Notes under the pieces: model-generated
Databases searched by the model: none
Told to the model about the DNA's origin: nothing
Seen by the model: the letters and a program-made list of their open reading frames with translations, nothing else
NCBI RefSeq assembly: GCF_019104745.1
Contig: NZ_JAHRWL010000001.1
Coordinates: 930,001-994,000 of the forward strand
Reading direction: 5' to 3'
Length of the DNA stretch: 64,000 bases
From: Thalassococcus arenae
GTDB lineage: Bacteria > Pseudomonadota > Alphaproteobacteria > Rhodobacterales > Rhodobacteraceae
Part shown: in pieces, positions 48,086 through 57,049 of the stretch
Position numbering within the stretch: the first letter of the stretch is position 1
Layout: every line of letters starts with the position of its first letter
Position numbers and translations under genes: made by a program

Positions 48086-49688
48086 GAAATTTCGCATCCG
48101 CCGGTCGCCTTCACAGGACGCGCCGCAGGACGATGGTGTTCAGGAAACACCGCAGGTGCAGCGCCCGGAACCGGTCGCGCGGTCCGGAGAAGTGTCGTCG
48201 GCCGCGCAGGTCGCATCTGAAACCGACATGGACACCATCCGCCGCGAGGGGCTGACCGGCCGGCAACTGCGCATGGCCCGCCGCGTCGCTCAGAAGCACG
48301 GGCTCGCGCCGACCTCGGATTTCGATGCCGTCCGGCTGCTGCGCGCCCGCGGCATCGACCCGTTCCAGCGCGCCAACGTTCTGGAACTGGTGGTGCCCGC
48401 AGATGGCGGCGAAGCGCGCCCGGTCGAACCCGAAGACGACGCTGGCGACAAACGCCCCGAGCCCAAGGTGCAATTGCCGCAGACCATCGCCCCCAAGAAA
48501 ACCCAACTCCCATCCACCGACACGATCAGCCCCGCCGACCGGCGTCAGATGGAAATCGCCCAGATCCAAAAGGACCTGGCCAAGCGTCGCCGCCGCAAGC
48601 TGATGGCCCTGCTGACGCGGCTGGCCGCCTTCGTGCTGCTGCCGACGCTGATCGCGGGCTACTACTATTACGGCGTCGCGACGCCGATGTACGCGACCAA
48701 GTCGGAATTCCTGATCCTCAAGGCCGAAAACGGCGGCGGTGGCGGATTGGGTTCGCTGTTTTCCGGCACGCAATTCGCCACCAACCAGGATGCCATCGCG
48801 GTCCAGAGCTATCTGCAATCCAAGGACGCGATGCTGAGGTTGGACCAGGATGTCGGTTTCAAGGCGCATTTCACCCAATCCTGGATCGACCCGATCCAGC
48901 GACTGGAGGAAAACCCGTCGAACGAAGACGCTTACAAGCTGTACAAGGACAATATCGAGATCGGGTACGATCCGACCGAAGGCGTCATCAAGATGGAGAT
49001 CATCGCCGCCGATCCGGAAACCGCCGCCGAGTTCAGCCGCGCGCTGATCGGATATGCCGAGGAACGGGTCGACGATCTGAGCCGTCGCAAGCGATCCGAT
49101 GCGGTCGCCGATGCCGAACAGGGGCTGATCGACGCCGACCTCGCCCGCCGCGAGGCGCAGGAAAAGCTGGTGCGGCTGCAGCAGGAAGGATCGATCCTGG
49201 ACCCCGAAGGCCGGATCACCGCGCTGCGTGGACAGATCAACAATGTCGAGGTGCAGATCCAGGAAAAGCGTCTGCAATTGCAGGCCCTGCTGGACAACTC
49301 GCGCCCGAACCGCGCCAAGGTCGAAGGCGCGCAGGGCGATGTGCGCCGGCTCGAGGCGCTGCTGGCCGAACTGAACGCGCAGATGACATCCGCCACCACC
49401 GGTGAAGAATCGCTGGCCGAAAAGGCGGTGCAGATCCAGCTTGCGCAGGCCGACCTCGCGACGCGTGACCTGATGCTGCAGACCGCGCTGGAGCGGCTGG
49501 AACAGGCGCGGCGCGACGCCGACAGCCAGGCGCGTTACCTGACGACCTCGGTCGTTCCGGTTGCGTCCGAAGACCCCAGCTATCCGCGCGCGTTCGAGAA
49601 CACGATCCTCGCCTTCCTGATCTTCGGCGGGGTCTATCTTATGATCTCGCTGACCGCATCGATCCTGCGCGAGCAGGTGACCTCGTGA
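48063..49688 (+). CDS. Capsule polysaccharide export protein, KpsE/CtrB-like
   Basis: A 541-residue inner-membrane protein of the polysaccharide co-polymerase type. A cytoplasmic N-terminal region (1-178) is charged and proline-rich, unusually long for this family, and includes a helical segment LTGRQLRMARRVAQKHGL. The first transmembrane helix is near 180-202, followed by the periplasmic domain with a coiled coil (about 340-490), and a second helix near 515-535. It bridges the ABC transporter to the outer-membrane export channel. It overlaps the ATPase gene by 23 bases, a sign of coupled translation. Confidence 0.9.
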   Translation: MTTKPKAKKFRIRRSPSQDAPQDDGVQETPQVQRPEPVARSGEVSSAAQVASETDMDTIRREGLTGRQLRMARRVAQKHGLAPTSDFDAVRLLRARGIDPFQRANVLELVVPADGGEARPVEPEDDAGDKRPEPKVQLPQTIAPKKTQLPSTDTISPADRRQMEIAQIQKDLAKRRRRKLMALLTRLAAFVLLPTLIAGYYYYGVATPMYATKSEFLILKAENGGGGGLGSLFSGTQFATNQDAIAVQSYLQSKDAMLRLDQDVGFKAHFTQSWIDPIQRLEENPSNEDAYKLYKDNIEIGYDPTEGVIKMEIIAADPETAAEFSRALIGYAEERVDDLSRRKRSDAVADAEQGLIDADLARREAQEKLVRLQQEGSILDPEGRITALRGQINNVEVQIQEKRLQLQALLDNSRPNRAKVEGAQGDVRRLEALLAELNAQMTSATTGEESLAEKAVQIQLAQADLATRDLMLQTALERLEQARRDADSQARYLTTSVVPVASEDPSYPRAFENTILAFLIFGGVYLMISLTASILREQVTS

Positions 49689-49703
49689 TCCCGTGCGGCG
49701 CGG

Positions 49704-50948
49704 TCAGCCGCGCCGCAGGCGTTCCAGCAGATCGCGCGACGGTGCACCAGTGACAGCCATGCCGCGCGACGTCTGGTAGGCGCGGATCGCCGCCTCGGTC
49801 TTCTTGCCGAACACCCCGTCCGCAGTGCCCGCGTCGAACCCAGCCTGCGTCAGCCGTGTCTGGATTTCGCGCCGCTCGGCGATGGTCAACCCGTATTGAT
49901 CCGGCGGAAAGGCGCCGCGCAGGGGCCCGCCACCGCCCAGCCGGTCGGACAGGTAGCCGACACCGAGGCCGTAGTTTTCGGACCCGTTGTAGCGCAGGAT
50001 CACGTCGAAGTTGCGGAACACCAGGAAGGCCGGGCCAGTCGCACCGGCGGGAACCAGCAGCGCCGCCGGCCCGTGATCGGCCATCCGGCCGGACGCAGCC
50101 TGAACGCCGAGCCCCGCCCACTCGGCCGCGGCACGGCGCTTTCCCCGACCGGCGAGGCCGGTGTCGAACCCCGAAGGCAGCCGCACCTCGTAGCCCCAGG
50201 GCTGGCCGCGCCGCCATCCGGACCGTGCCAGGTAATTCGCGGCAGAGGCCAGCCCGTCGGTGGGGTCCTCGGACCAGATGTCACGCCGGCCATCGCCGCG
50301 GAAATCGACGGCATAGGCCTCGTATGTCGTGGGGATGAATTGCGTGTGGCCCATCGCGCCGGCCCAGCTGCCCTTGAGGTTCGCCGGGGTCGTATCGCCG
50401 CGCTGCAGGATCTTCAGCGCCGAGACAAGCTGCGCCTCGAAGAAGGCGCCGCGCCGCCCGTCGAAAGCCAGCGTCGCCGTGGCCGAAATCACCGGGATAT
50501 CGCCGCGCCGCGTGCCGAAATAGCTTTCCACCCCCCAGATCGCCGCCACCACGTTCGGCGGAACACCGTAACGGTCCTCTATCTGCGTCAGAAGGCTTTG
50601 GGTCGCAGCGTATTTCTGCCTGCCCAGAGCCACCTTTTCCTCGGGCGCGACGATGGCCAGGTAATCCTGCAGCGGCCGTCGGAATTCGGTCTGGTTGCGG
50701 TCGCGTTCGACGACGCCGGGCAGAAAGCCGACACCGCGCAGCCCTTCCGACACCGTCGTTTCCGACAGCCCCTTGGCGCGCGCTCGTCCGCGAAAGCTGT
50801 CGATCCACGCGTCAAAGGCCGGGTTCGGCGCTGGTCGCAAGGACGGGTCGGCGTCAGCGCGGGTCGACCGTGTCACCGGCATCGGCCCCCCGCATCCCGT
50901 AAGCATAGTTGCCGCCATGGCGGTTGCGAAAACCCGTCTGGAAATCAT
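49704..50948 (-). CDS. Lytic murein transglycosylase (MltB-like) with peptidoglycan-binding domain
   Basis: A 414-residue lipoprotein. The signal sequence ends in the lipobox MLTGC (lipidated Cys19). The catalytic domain of the MltB type contains AAIWGVESYFG (Glu141) and GAMGHTQFIPTTYEAYAVDF. A C-terminal peptidoglycan-binding domain (about residues 352-412) has LTQAGFDAGTADGVFGKKTEAAIRAYQ. The enzyme cleaves glycan strands with formation of anhydro-muropeptides. Two adjacent ATG codons exist (50951, 50948); the second is better spaced from the AGGA site. It converges on the capsule gene. Confidence 0.92.
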   Translation of the reverse strand: MISRRVFATAMAATMLTGCGGPMPVTRSTRADADPSLRPAPNPAFDAWIDSFRGRARAKGLSETTVSEGLRGVGFLPGVVERDRNQTEFRRPLQDYLAIVAPEEKVALGRQKYAATQSLLTQIEDRYGVPPNVVAAIWGVESYFGTRRGDIPVISATATLAFDGRRGAFFEAQLVSALKILQRGDTTPANLKGSWAGAMGHTQFIPTTYEAYAVDFRGDGRRDIWSEDPTDGLASAANYLARSGWRRGQPWGYEVRLPSGFDTGLAGRGKRRAAAEWAGLGVQAASGRMADHGPAALLVPAGATGPAFLVFRNFDVILRYNGSENYGLGVGYLSDRLGGGGPLRGAFPPDQYGLTIAERREIQTRLTQAGFDAGTADGVFGKKTEAAIRAYQTSRGMAVTGAPSRDLLERLRRG

Positions 50949-50951
50949 CAT

Positions 50952-51298
50952 GTCCTGCCTGCCGCGTTCGTTTGCCACGCAGTGTGCGGCCATCCTGCGC
51001 CGCATACAAGCAATGCCTGATGCCGGCGGCGCCGCCTTGCCTGCAGTGTCCGATAGCGCCCTGAGCTTCGCGTCTGGATGCGAAAAACCCGCAACTAGCC
51101 ATGCGGTATCGCCATCAACCCAGATCCGATTTATCAATTTTTGGCACCTCACTTCTCATTTTTCGGTAAAACGGGTCGAAAGGTGCGATTCCCGTGGCGT
51201 TTTTTCGTAATCTGCGACCGGAATCGCCTTACGGGGCAAAGCCGTCGATGCTAAGCGGCGCCCGTTCACGGACGGCGAGTGATTCAGGGAGAACCGCG
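50952..51298. other. Regulatory region upstream of xsc
   Basis: These 347 bases hold no credible gene. The centre (51115-51215) is AT-rich for this genome and should hold the xsc promoter and perhaps the divergent transglycosylase promoter. A TTGGCAC near 51141 recalls both a sigma-70 -35 and the -24 part of sigma-54 promoters, but the partner element is poor, so nothing is called. The xsc Shine-Dalgarno (AGGGAGAA) is at about 51285-51293. Confidence 0.5.
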
Positions 51299-53077
51299 AT
51301 GAAGATGACCACCGAAGAAGCCTTTGTGAAGGTGCTTCAGAAACACGGGATCCGCCATGCCTTTGGCATTATCGGTTCCGCGATGATGCCGATCTCGGAT
51401 CTGTTTCCGAAGGCCGGCATCCAGTTCTGGGACTGCGCCCATGAAGGCAGCGCCGGGATGATGGCCGACGGCTATACCCGCGCCACCGGCAAGATGTCGA
51501 TGATGATCGCGCAGAACGGTCCCGGCATCACCAACTTCGTCACGGCCGTCAAGACCGCCTACTGGAACCACACGCCGCTGCTGCTGGTCACGCCGCAAGC
51601 CGCCAACAAGACCATCGGCCAGGGCGGCTTTCAGGAAGTCGAACAGATGAAGCTGTTCGAGGACATGGTGGCCTACCAGGAAGAGGTGCGCGACCCCACC
51701 CGCGTGGCCGAGGTTCTGACCCGCGTCATCGCCAAGGCCAAGCGCCTGTCCGGCCCCGCGCAGATCAACATCCCGCGCGATTTCTGGACCCAGGTGGTGG
51801 ATATCGAGATTCCCGAGCCGATCGAATTCGAACAAAGCCCGGGCGGCGAAAACTCGATCAAGGCAGCGGCCAAGTTGCTGAGCGAGGCCAGGAACCCGGT
51901 CATCCTGAACGGCGCGGGCGTGGTGCTGAGCCGCGGCGGAATCAACGCGTCGATGCAACTGGCCGAGCGGCTGGATGCGCCGGTCTGCGTCGGCTACCAG
52001 CACAACGACGCGTTCCCGGGGTCGCACCCGCTGTTCGCCGGTCCGCTGGGATACAACGGCTCGAAGGCCGGTATGGAGCTGATCAAGGATGCCGACGTGG
52101 TGTTGTGCCTCGGCACCCGGCTGAACCCGTTTTCGACCCTGCCGGGATACGGCATGGACTATTGGCCCAAGGATGCCAAGATCATTCAGGTCGACATCAA
52201 CCCCGACCGGATCGGCCTGACCAAGAAGGTTACGGTCGGCATCGTCGGCGACGCCGCCAAGGTGGCGCATGGCATCCTGAACAACCTGTCCGATGACGCG
52301 GGCGACGCGGGCCGGGCCGAACGCAAGGCGCGCATCGCCGAGACCAAGTCGAAATGGGCGCAGCAGCTGTCGTCGATGGATCACGAGGACGACGATCCCG
52401 GCACCAGCTGGAATGAACGCGCCCGCCAGGCCAAACCCGACTGGATGAGCCCGCGCATGGCATGGCGCGCGATCCAGTCCGCCCTGCCACGAGAGGCGAT
52501 CATTTCTTCCGATATCGGGAACAACTGCGCCATCGGCAATGCCTACCCGTCTTTCGAGGAGGGCCGCAAATACCTGGCGCCGGGGCTTTTCGGCCCCTGC
52601 GGCTATGGTCTGCCCGCCATCGTCGGCGCCAAGATCGGCTGCCCCGACGTGCCTGTTGTCGGGTTCGCGGGCGATGGCGCTTTTGGCATTGCGGTCAACG
52701 AACTGACGGCGATCGGTCGGGGCGAGTGGCCGGCAATCACCCAGATCGTCTTTCGCAACTACCAGTGGGGCGCCGAAAAGCGGAACTCGACGCTGTGGTT
52801 CGACGACAATTTCGTCGGCACCGAACTGGACGAGCAGGTGAGCTATGCCGGTATCGCCAGGGCCTGCGGGCTGGAGGGCGTGGTCGCGCGCACGATGGAC
52901 GAACTGACCGCGGCCTTGAACAAGGCGATCGAGGATCAGATGAAGCACGGAAAGACGACGCTGATCGAGGCGATGATCAACCAGGAACTGGGCGAGCCTT
53001 TCCGCCGCGACGCGATGAAAAAGCCGGTCGCGGTCGCCGGGATCGACGCCGCGGACATGGTCGAGCAGGCGGTCTGA
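51299..53077 (+). CDS. xsc: Sulfoacetaldehyde acetyltransferase
   Basis: A 592-residue thiamine-diphosphate enzyme that converts sulfoacetaldehyde and phosphate to acetyl phosphate and sulfite, the key step in using taurine and other C2 sulfonates. The N-terminal glutamate is in CAHEGSAGMMADGYTRATG, the C-terminal TPP site is GDGAFGIAVNELTAIGRG, and NYQWGAEKRNSTLWFDDNF is characteristic of Xsc rather than acetolactate synthase. The length is normal for the family. The genes for making sulfoacetaldehyde (tpa, tauABC, tauR) are not in the window. It is followed 4 bases later by ackA, so acetyl phosphate use is linked. Confidence 0.95.
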   Translation: MKMTTEEAFVKVLQKHGIRHAFGIIGSAMMPISDLFPKAGIQFWDCAHEGSAGMMADGYTRATGKMSMMIAQNGPGITNFVTAVKTAYWNHTPLLLVTPQAANKTIGQGGFQEVEQMKLFEDMVAYQEEVRDPTRVAEVLTRVIAKAKRLSGPAQINIPRDFWTQVVDIEIPEPIEFEQSPGGENSIKAAAKLLSEARNPVILNGAGVVLSRGGINASMQLAERLDAPVCVGYQHNDAFPGSHPLFAGPLGYNGSKAGMELIKDADVVLCLGTRLNPFSTLPGYGMDYWPKDAKIIQVDINPDRIGLTKKVTVGIVGDAAKVAHGILNNLSDDAGDAGRAERKARIAETKSKWAQQLSSMDHEDDDPGTSWNERARQAKPDWMSPRMAWRAIQSALPREAIISSDIGNNCAIGNAYPSFEEGRKYLAPGLFGPCGYGLPAIVGAKIGCPDVPVVGFAGDGAFGIAVNELTAIGRGEWPAITQIVFRNYQWGAEKRNSTLWFDDNFVGTELDEQVSYAGIARACGLEGVVARTMDELTAALNKAIEDQMKHGKTTLIEAMINQELGEPFRRDAMKKPVAVAGIDAADMVEQAV

Positions 53078-53081
53078 AACG

Positions 53082-54242
53082 ATGGGCGATCCGGCAAAGA
53101 GCGACCGCATCCTGGTCCTGAATGCCGGGTCGTCCTCGATCAAGTTTGCGGTTTTCGACAAGGACCTCACGGAAGAGATCGCCGGACTTGCGGCCGGGAT
53201 CGGCGGTGCGTCGTTCCTGCAGATCGGTGGAGCCAGGAACGAACAGCCCTTCATCGACCACCGCGCGGCCTTGTCGGCGGTGCTGAACGCATTGCGGGAC
53301 CACGGCATCAGGATCGACGATCTGCGCGCCGCCGCGCACAGGGTGGTGCATGGCGGGCGCAAGTTGACCGCACCGGTGCGATTGACGCCGGATGTGCGCG
53401 CGGAAATCGCGAACTGCACCCCGCTTGCCCCCCTGCACAACCCCCACAACCTGGCCGCCATAGACACCCTGGCCGAACTTGCGCCGGACTTGCCGCAATT
53501 CGCCAGCTTCGACACGTCGTTCCACGCCACGAACCCCGATGTCGCCACCCGCTACGCCATCCCCAAGATGATGGAGACCAAGGGTATCCGGCGCTATGGC
53601 TTTCACGGCCTGAGCTATGCGTCCCTGGTGCGACGGCTCCCCATCGTGTCCGAGGAAAAGCTGCCCTCGCGGCTGCTGGCCTTCCACCTGGGCAACGGCG
53701 CTTCGTTGTGCGCGATCCTGAACGGTCAGTCGGTGGCGACGACGATGGGCTATTCGCCACTGGACGGGTTGACCATGGGCACCCGGTCGGGCGGCATCGA
53801 CGCCAACGCCGTGTTGCGGCTGGTCGAGGAACACGGGCTACAGCGGACCAAGGCGATCCTGAACCACGAAAGCGGATTGCTTGGGTTGTCCGGCGGCAAG
53901 TCCGACATGCGCAACCTGATGGTGGATCCAAGCGCCGACAGCGCGTTTGCCATCGAGCATTTCTGCTATTGGTCGCTGCGCCATGCCGGGTCGCTGATTG
54001 CCGCGATGGAAGGGCTGGACGCGATCGCCTTCACCGGCGGGATCGGCGAGAACGCGGTCGGCGTGCGCGCCCGTATCCTGCGCGGGCTGGAATGGCTGGG
54101 CGTGCGGATGAACCCCGACTTCAACCACCGCGGCGGCCCCCGCCTGCATGCCGACAGTTCAAAGGTCGCGGTCTGGGTCATTGGCGCGGAAGAAGAGCGG
54201 ATGATAGCGATGGACGCCGCGGCCCTTTTGGAGGCCGCGTGA
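53082..54242 (+). CDS. ackA: Acetate kinase
   Basis: A 386-residue acetate kinase, turning acetyl phosphate and ADP into acetate and ATP or the reverse. The family signatures are complete: LVLNAGSSSIKF near the start, RYGFHGLSYASL, AFHLGNGASLCAI and FTGGIGENAVGVR. It starts 4 bases after the xsc stop. In this place it would recover ATP directly from the product of Xsc. Its end is 7 bases from the stop of the convergent pta gene. Confidence 0.95.
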   Translation: MGDPAKSDRILVLNAGSSSIKFAVFDKDLTEEIAGLAAGIGGASFLQIGGARNEQPFIDHRAALSAVLNALRDHGIRIDDLRAAAHRVVHGGRKLTAPVRLTPDVRAEIANCTPLAPLHNPHNLAAIDTLAELAPDLPQFASFDTSFHATNPDVATRYAIPKMMETKGIRRYGFHGLSYASLVRRLPIVSEEKLPSRLLAFHLGNGASLCAILNGQSVATTMGYSPLDGLTMGTRSGGIDANAVLRLVEEHGLQRTKAILNHESGLLGLSGGKSDMRNLMVDPSADSAFAIEHFCYWSLRHAGSLIAAMEGLDAIAFTGGIGENAVGVRARILRGLEWLGVRMNPDFNHRGGPRLHADSSKVAVWVIGAEEERMIAMDAAALLEAA

Positions 54243-54249
54243 AGACCGA

Positions 54250-55101
54250 TCAGGACATCGCCACCGTCACCACGGTGGACGCGACGATGTCGTCGATGCT
54301 GGCGCCACGCGACAGGTCGCAGACCGGACGGCGGAACCCCTGCAGGATCGGACCGATGGCCTGGGCGCCTGCCAATTCCTGGCACAGCTTGTACGCGATG
54401 TTGCCGGCGTCGAGATCGGGAAAGATCAGCGTGTTCGCATCGCCCCGCCCCAATCCCTTTTTTGCGGCGATTGCGGCATTCAACGCCGCATCCGCCTGGA
54501 TCGGGCCGGGATACCCGCTGGCTTCGGCCGCGGCACGCACCAGATCGACGCTGTCGCCGCTGCCGCTGGTGCCGGTGGAAAACGACAGCATCGCCACGCG
54601 CGCCGCGCCAAGCAACGCGGTCGCCGACGCGGCGGATGCCCGCGCGATGCTGGCCAGCGCGGCGGCATCCGGGGCGACATTGACGGCGCAGTCGGCAAAA
54701 ACCAATTCGCGCCCGTCGGGGAAGGCCATCAGAAAGAACGACGACGGCAGATCGACACCGTCGGCCAGACCGATGGCGATCGAAGCGGCCTCGATCACCC
54801 GGCGCGTCGGGCTGTCGGCGCCGGCGACCATCGCGTCGGCCTCGCCCGACGCAACCATGGCTGCCGCGCGAAACAGCGGCTTGGCCAGCATGCGGCGCGC
54901 AATGGTCTCTTTCATTCCGCGCGCCTCGACCAGCGCCGCCAATTGCGCTTCGGTAGGTTCGGCCAACCCGACTGGACGCGCCAGACCCTCGGCGGTCAGA
55001 CGTTGGCAGGCGGCGGCCACACGCGGGTCGTCCAGTTCCGGGAACACCACACGAGCCGACTTTTCCCGGGCGCGGGCGAAAATTTTTTCTGATATCGGCA
55101 T
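54250..55101 (-). CDS. pta: Phosphate acetyltransferase
   Basis: A 283-residue phosphotransacetylase, interconverting acetyl phosphate and acetyl-CoA. The catalytic core is easy to follow: GEADAMVAGADSPTRRVI, SSFFLMAFPDGRELVFADCAVN, MLSFSTGTSGSG and the C-terminal FPDLDAGNIAYKLCQELAGA with GPILQGFRRPVCDLSRG. It is about 40 residues shorter than the usual 320-330, with the missing part in the N-terminal third. The start at 55101 has a GGAGG site. It is on the opposite strand from xsc-ackA and starts only 36 bases from the divergent citrate synthase gene. Confidence 0.92.
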   Translation of the reverse strand: MPISEKIFARAREKSARVVFPELDDPRVAAACQRLTAEGLARPVGLAEPTEAQLAALVEARGMKETIARRMLAKPLFRAAAMVASGEADAMVAGADSPTRRVIEAASIAIGLADGVDLPSSFFLMAFPDGRELVFADCAVNVAPDAAALASIARASAASATALLGAARVAMLSFSTGTSGSGDSVDLVRAAAEASGYPGPIQADAALNAAIAAKKGLGRGDANTLIFPDLDAGNIAYKLCQELAGAQAIGPILQGFRRPVCDLSRGASIDDIVASTVVTVAMS

Positions 55102-55137
55102 GTATGCCTCCGTATACGAACAAGGAAGGAGCCAGCG

Positions 55138-56271
55138 ATGAGCGATGGCGTCAAGATCAACCGTGGCCTCAAGGACGTGTATTTCGAACGCTCCGGGGTC
55201 AGCCATATCGACGGCAAAGCCGGGGAGTTGCTGTACCGCGGCTATACGATCCACGATCTTGCCGAGCATTCGACCTTTGAAGAGGTCTGTTATCTGCTGA
55301 TCCACGGCGAATTGCCGACCTCGGACCAATTGGCGGAATTCGATTCCGCACTGAAGGCGGCACGCGAATTGCCCGACGCGGTGTTCGACATCATCGCATC
55401 CTGCAAGGACGGGCATCCGATGGACGTGTTGCGCACCACGGTGTCCGCACTGGCGGCGCTGGAACCCGGCAGTGCCGAAAAGGGGCGCGTCGGGTTCCTG
55501 AAGAACGGCATCCGGCTGACCAGCCAGGTGCCGATGATCGTCGCCGCCCATGACCGGATCCGCAACGGCAAAGACCCGGTCGCCGCAGACAAGACGCTGA
55601 CCCATGCCGCAAACTGGCTGTGGATGCTTGGTGGCGAAATACCGTCCGAGGCCGCGGCGCGACTGGCCGATGTGGATTTCATCCTGCACGCCGAACACGG
55701 CGCCAACGCGTCCAGTTTCGCCGCCCGTGTCACCGTGTCGACCGAGGCGAACCTGCACGGCGCTATCGTGACCGCCTTGTCGACCCTGGCCGGCCCCGCC
55801 CATGGCGGCGCGGCCGAGGACGTGATGAAGATGGTGCACGAGATCGGCAAACCCGAGAACGCGGCCGACTACGTCAAGGCCAAAAGGGCGAACCGCGAGG
55901 CCGTCACCGGTTTTGGCCATCGCGTCTATCGCGCCGAGGATCCGCGGGCGCGGCACATGCGCGAGGGCGTGCGCAAGCTGGGCGAGGAAAAGGGCGCGCC
56001 GGAATGGTACGAGATCCTGCAGGCCGTGGTCGAAGCGATGAAGCCCTACAGCCGACACGGGCTGAACGTGAACGTCGATTTCTACTCTGGCGTGGTCTAC
56101 CAGCTGCATGGCATCCCGATGGATCTGTACGTGCCGATCTTCGCCATCGGCCGTATGCCCGGCTGGCTGGTGCAGTGTCTCGAACAGGAAGAACGCAACA
56201 TATTGCTGCGGCCTCTCACCCTGTATGACGGCCCCGAAAAGCGCGCCTACGTGCCGATCGGCGAACGGTGA
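55138..56271 (+). CDS. Citrate synthase (short type; 2-methylcitrate synthase possible)
   Basis: A 377-residue citrate synthase of the short branch, which includes both citrate and 2-methylcitrate synthases. The blocks LHAEHGANASSF (from residue 183), GPAHGGAAEDVMKM, GFGHRVYR (His261) and VDFYSGVVY (catalytic Asp) are intact. Its position beside xsc, ackA and pta suggests it feeds acetyl-CoA into the TCA cycle, but a propionyl-CoA role cannot be ruled out from sequence. The ATG has a strong AAGGAAGGAG site inside the 36-base gap shared with pta. Confidence 0.92.
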   Translation: MSDGVKINRGLKDVYFERSGVSHIDGKAGELLYRGYTIHDLAEHSTFEEVCYLLIHGELPTSDQLAEFDSALKAARELPDAVFDIIASCKDGHPMDVLRTTVSALAALEPGSAEKGRVGFLKNGIRLTSQVPMIVAAHDRIRNGKDPVAADKTLTHAANWLWMLGGEIPSEAAARLADVDFILHAEHGANASSFAARVTVSTEANLHGAIVTALSTLAGPAHGGAAEDVMKMVHEIGKPENAADYVKAKRANREAVTGFGHRVYRAEDPRARHMREGVRKLGEEKGAPEWYEILQAVVEAMKPYSRHGLNVNVDFYSGVVYQLHGIPMDLYVPIFAIGRMPGWLVQCLEQEERNILLRPLTLYDGPEKRAYVPIGER

Positions 56272-56411
56272 TCGGGCATGTCGCGGAGCGAAAGCCGCGA
56301 AGCGGCATGAGCCGAGCCCGGGTATGATAAGCCGAACACCGCCCGGTTTGCTGTCTTGACAGAACCACGATCTGACCGGGAACCTCTGATGACCCGATCG
56401 GGAGCGTCGCC

Positions 56412-56816
56412 ATGAAAGTCGAAGTGAAGTTCCACAACCTGCCCGGAACCGAAGCTGCGGTCGGCTGGACAGGCTCTCACACGATCATTGCGGACAGGCC
56501 CGAAGGCAAGGCCGGCGGTCGCGGTCTTGGGTTCAACGGCGCCCAACTGCTCGCGCTGGCTCTGGGGGGGTGCTTTTGCAACGACTTGCGGTATGCCGCT
56601 GAAAAGCTCGGTGTTGAAATCGGCGAAATCGCGGTGGACGTGATGCTCGAACTGGCGGGTGAGCCCTTGGTGGCCACACGCGCGACCATGTCGGTTCTTT
56701 GCAAATCAAAGGATGGTTCGGACGCCCTAGATGTCGTGAACAGTGCCAGGTCGAGCTGTATGGTCGGCAATTCATTGGCTGCCGGTTTTCCAGTTGAGAT
56801 ATCGATGTCGACCTAA
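56412..56816 (+). CDS. OsmC family protein
   Basis: A 134-residue OsmC/Ohr-family protein, typically a thiol-dependent peroxidase for organic hydroperoxides. The first cysteine lies in ALGGCFCNDL (about residues 53-56) and the second in SSCMVGNSL (about 117), matching the usual pair, although an extra cysteine two residues after the first is present. The start has a GGAGCG site. The preceding 140 bases hold a TTGACA at 56356 with no good -10 partner. Codon use is slightly different from the neighbours. Confidence 0.85.
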   Translation: MKVEVKFHNLPGTEAAVGWTGSHTIIADRPEGKAGGRGLGFNGAQLLALALGGCFCNDLRYAAEKLGVEIGEIAVDVMLELAGEPLVATRATMSVLCKSKDGSDALDVVNSARSSCMVGNSLAAGFPVEISMST

Positions 56817-56861
56817 CCATCGGCCTCGTGCATCGGGTCGATCCGGTTCGTGATTGGGTTG

Positions 56862-56951
56862 TGGCGGAGAGGAAGGGATTCGAACCCTCGAGACGGTTTC
56901 CCGCCTACACACTTTCCAGGCGTGCGCCTTCGACCACTCGGCCACCTCTCC
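56862..56951 (-). tRNA. tRNA-Ser(GGA)
   Basis: A 90-base class II tRNA gene on the minus strand. The acceptor stem GGAGAGG pairs with CCUCUCC, the anticodon loop reads CUGGAAA giving anticodon GGA, a long variable arm is present, the T loop is GGTTCGAATCC-like, and the CCA end is encoded (plus-strand 56862-56864). Confidence 0.95.
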
Positions 56952-57049
56952 GCCGACGTCTGTAACGTGACTGTCCTCGGCAGTGCAAGGGGGCAGGCGG
57001 TTTTAGAGCGGCGACACCAAGGCCAGGAGAGCTGTTATCGTGGTCCGGG

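Noticed and set aside
51142-51160. Sigma-54 promoter upstream of xsc
   Set aside because: TGGCAC is present but the -12 part reads TTCT rather than TTGC, so the invariant GC is missing.
56356-56384. Sigma-70 promoter for the OsmC gene
   Set aside because: The TTGACA is perfect, but the bases at 17-18 spacing (GGAACC) do not resemble a -10 element.
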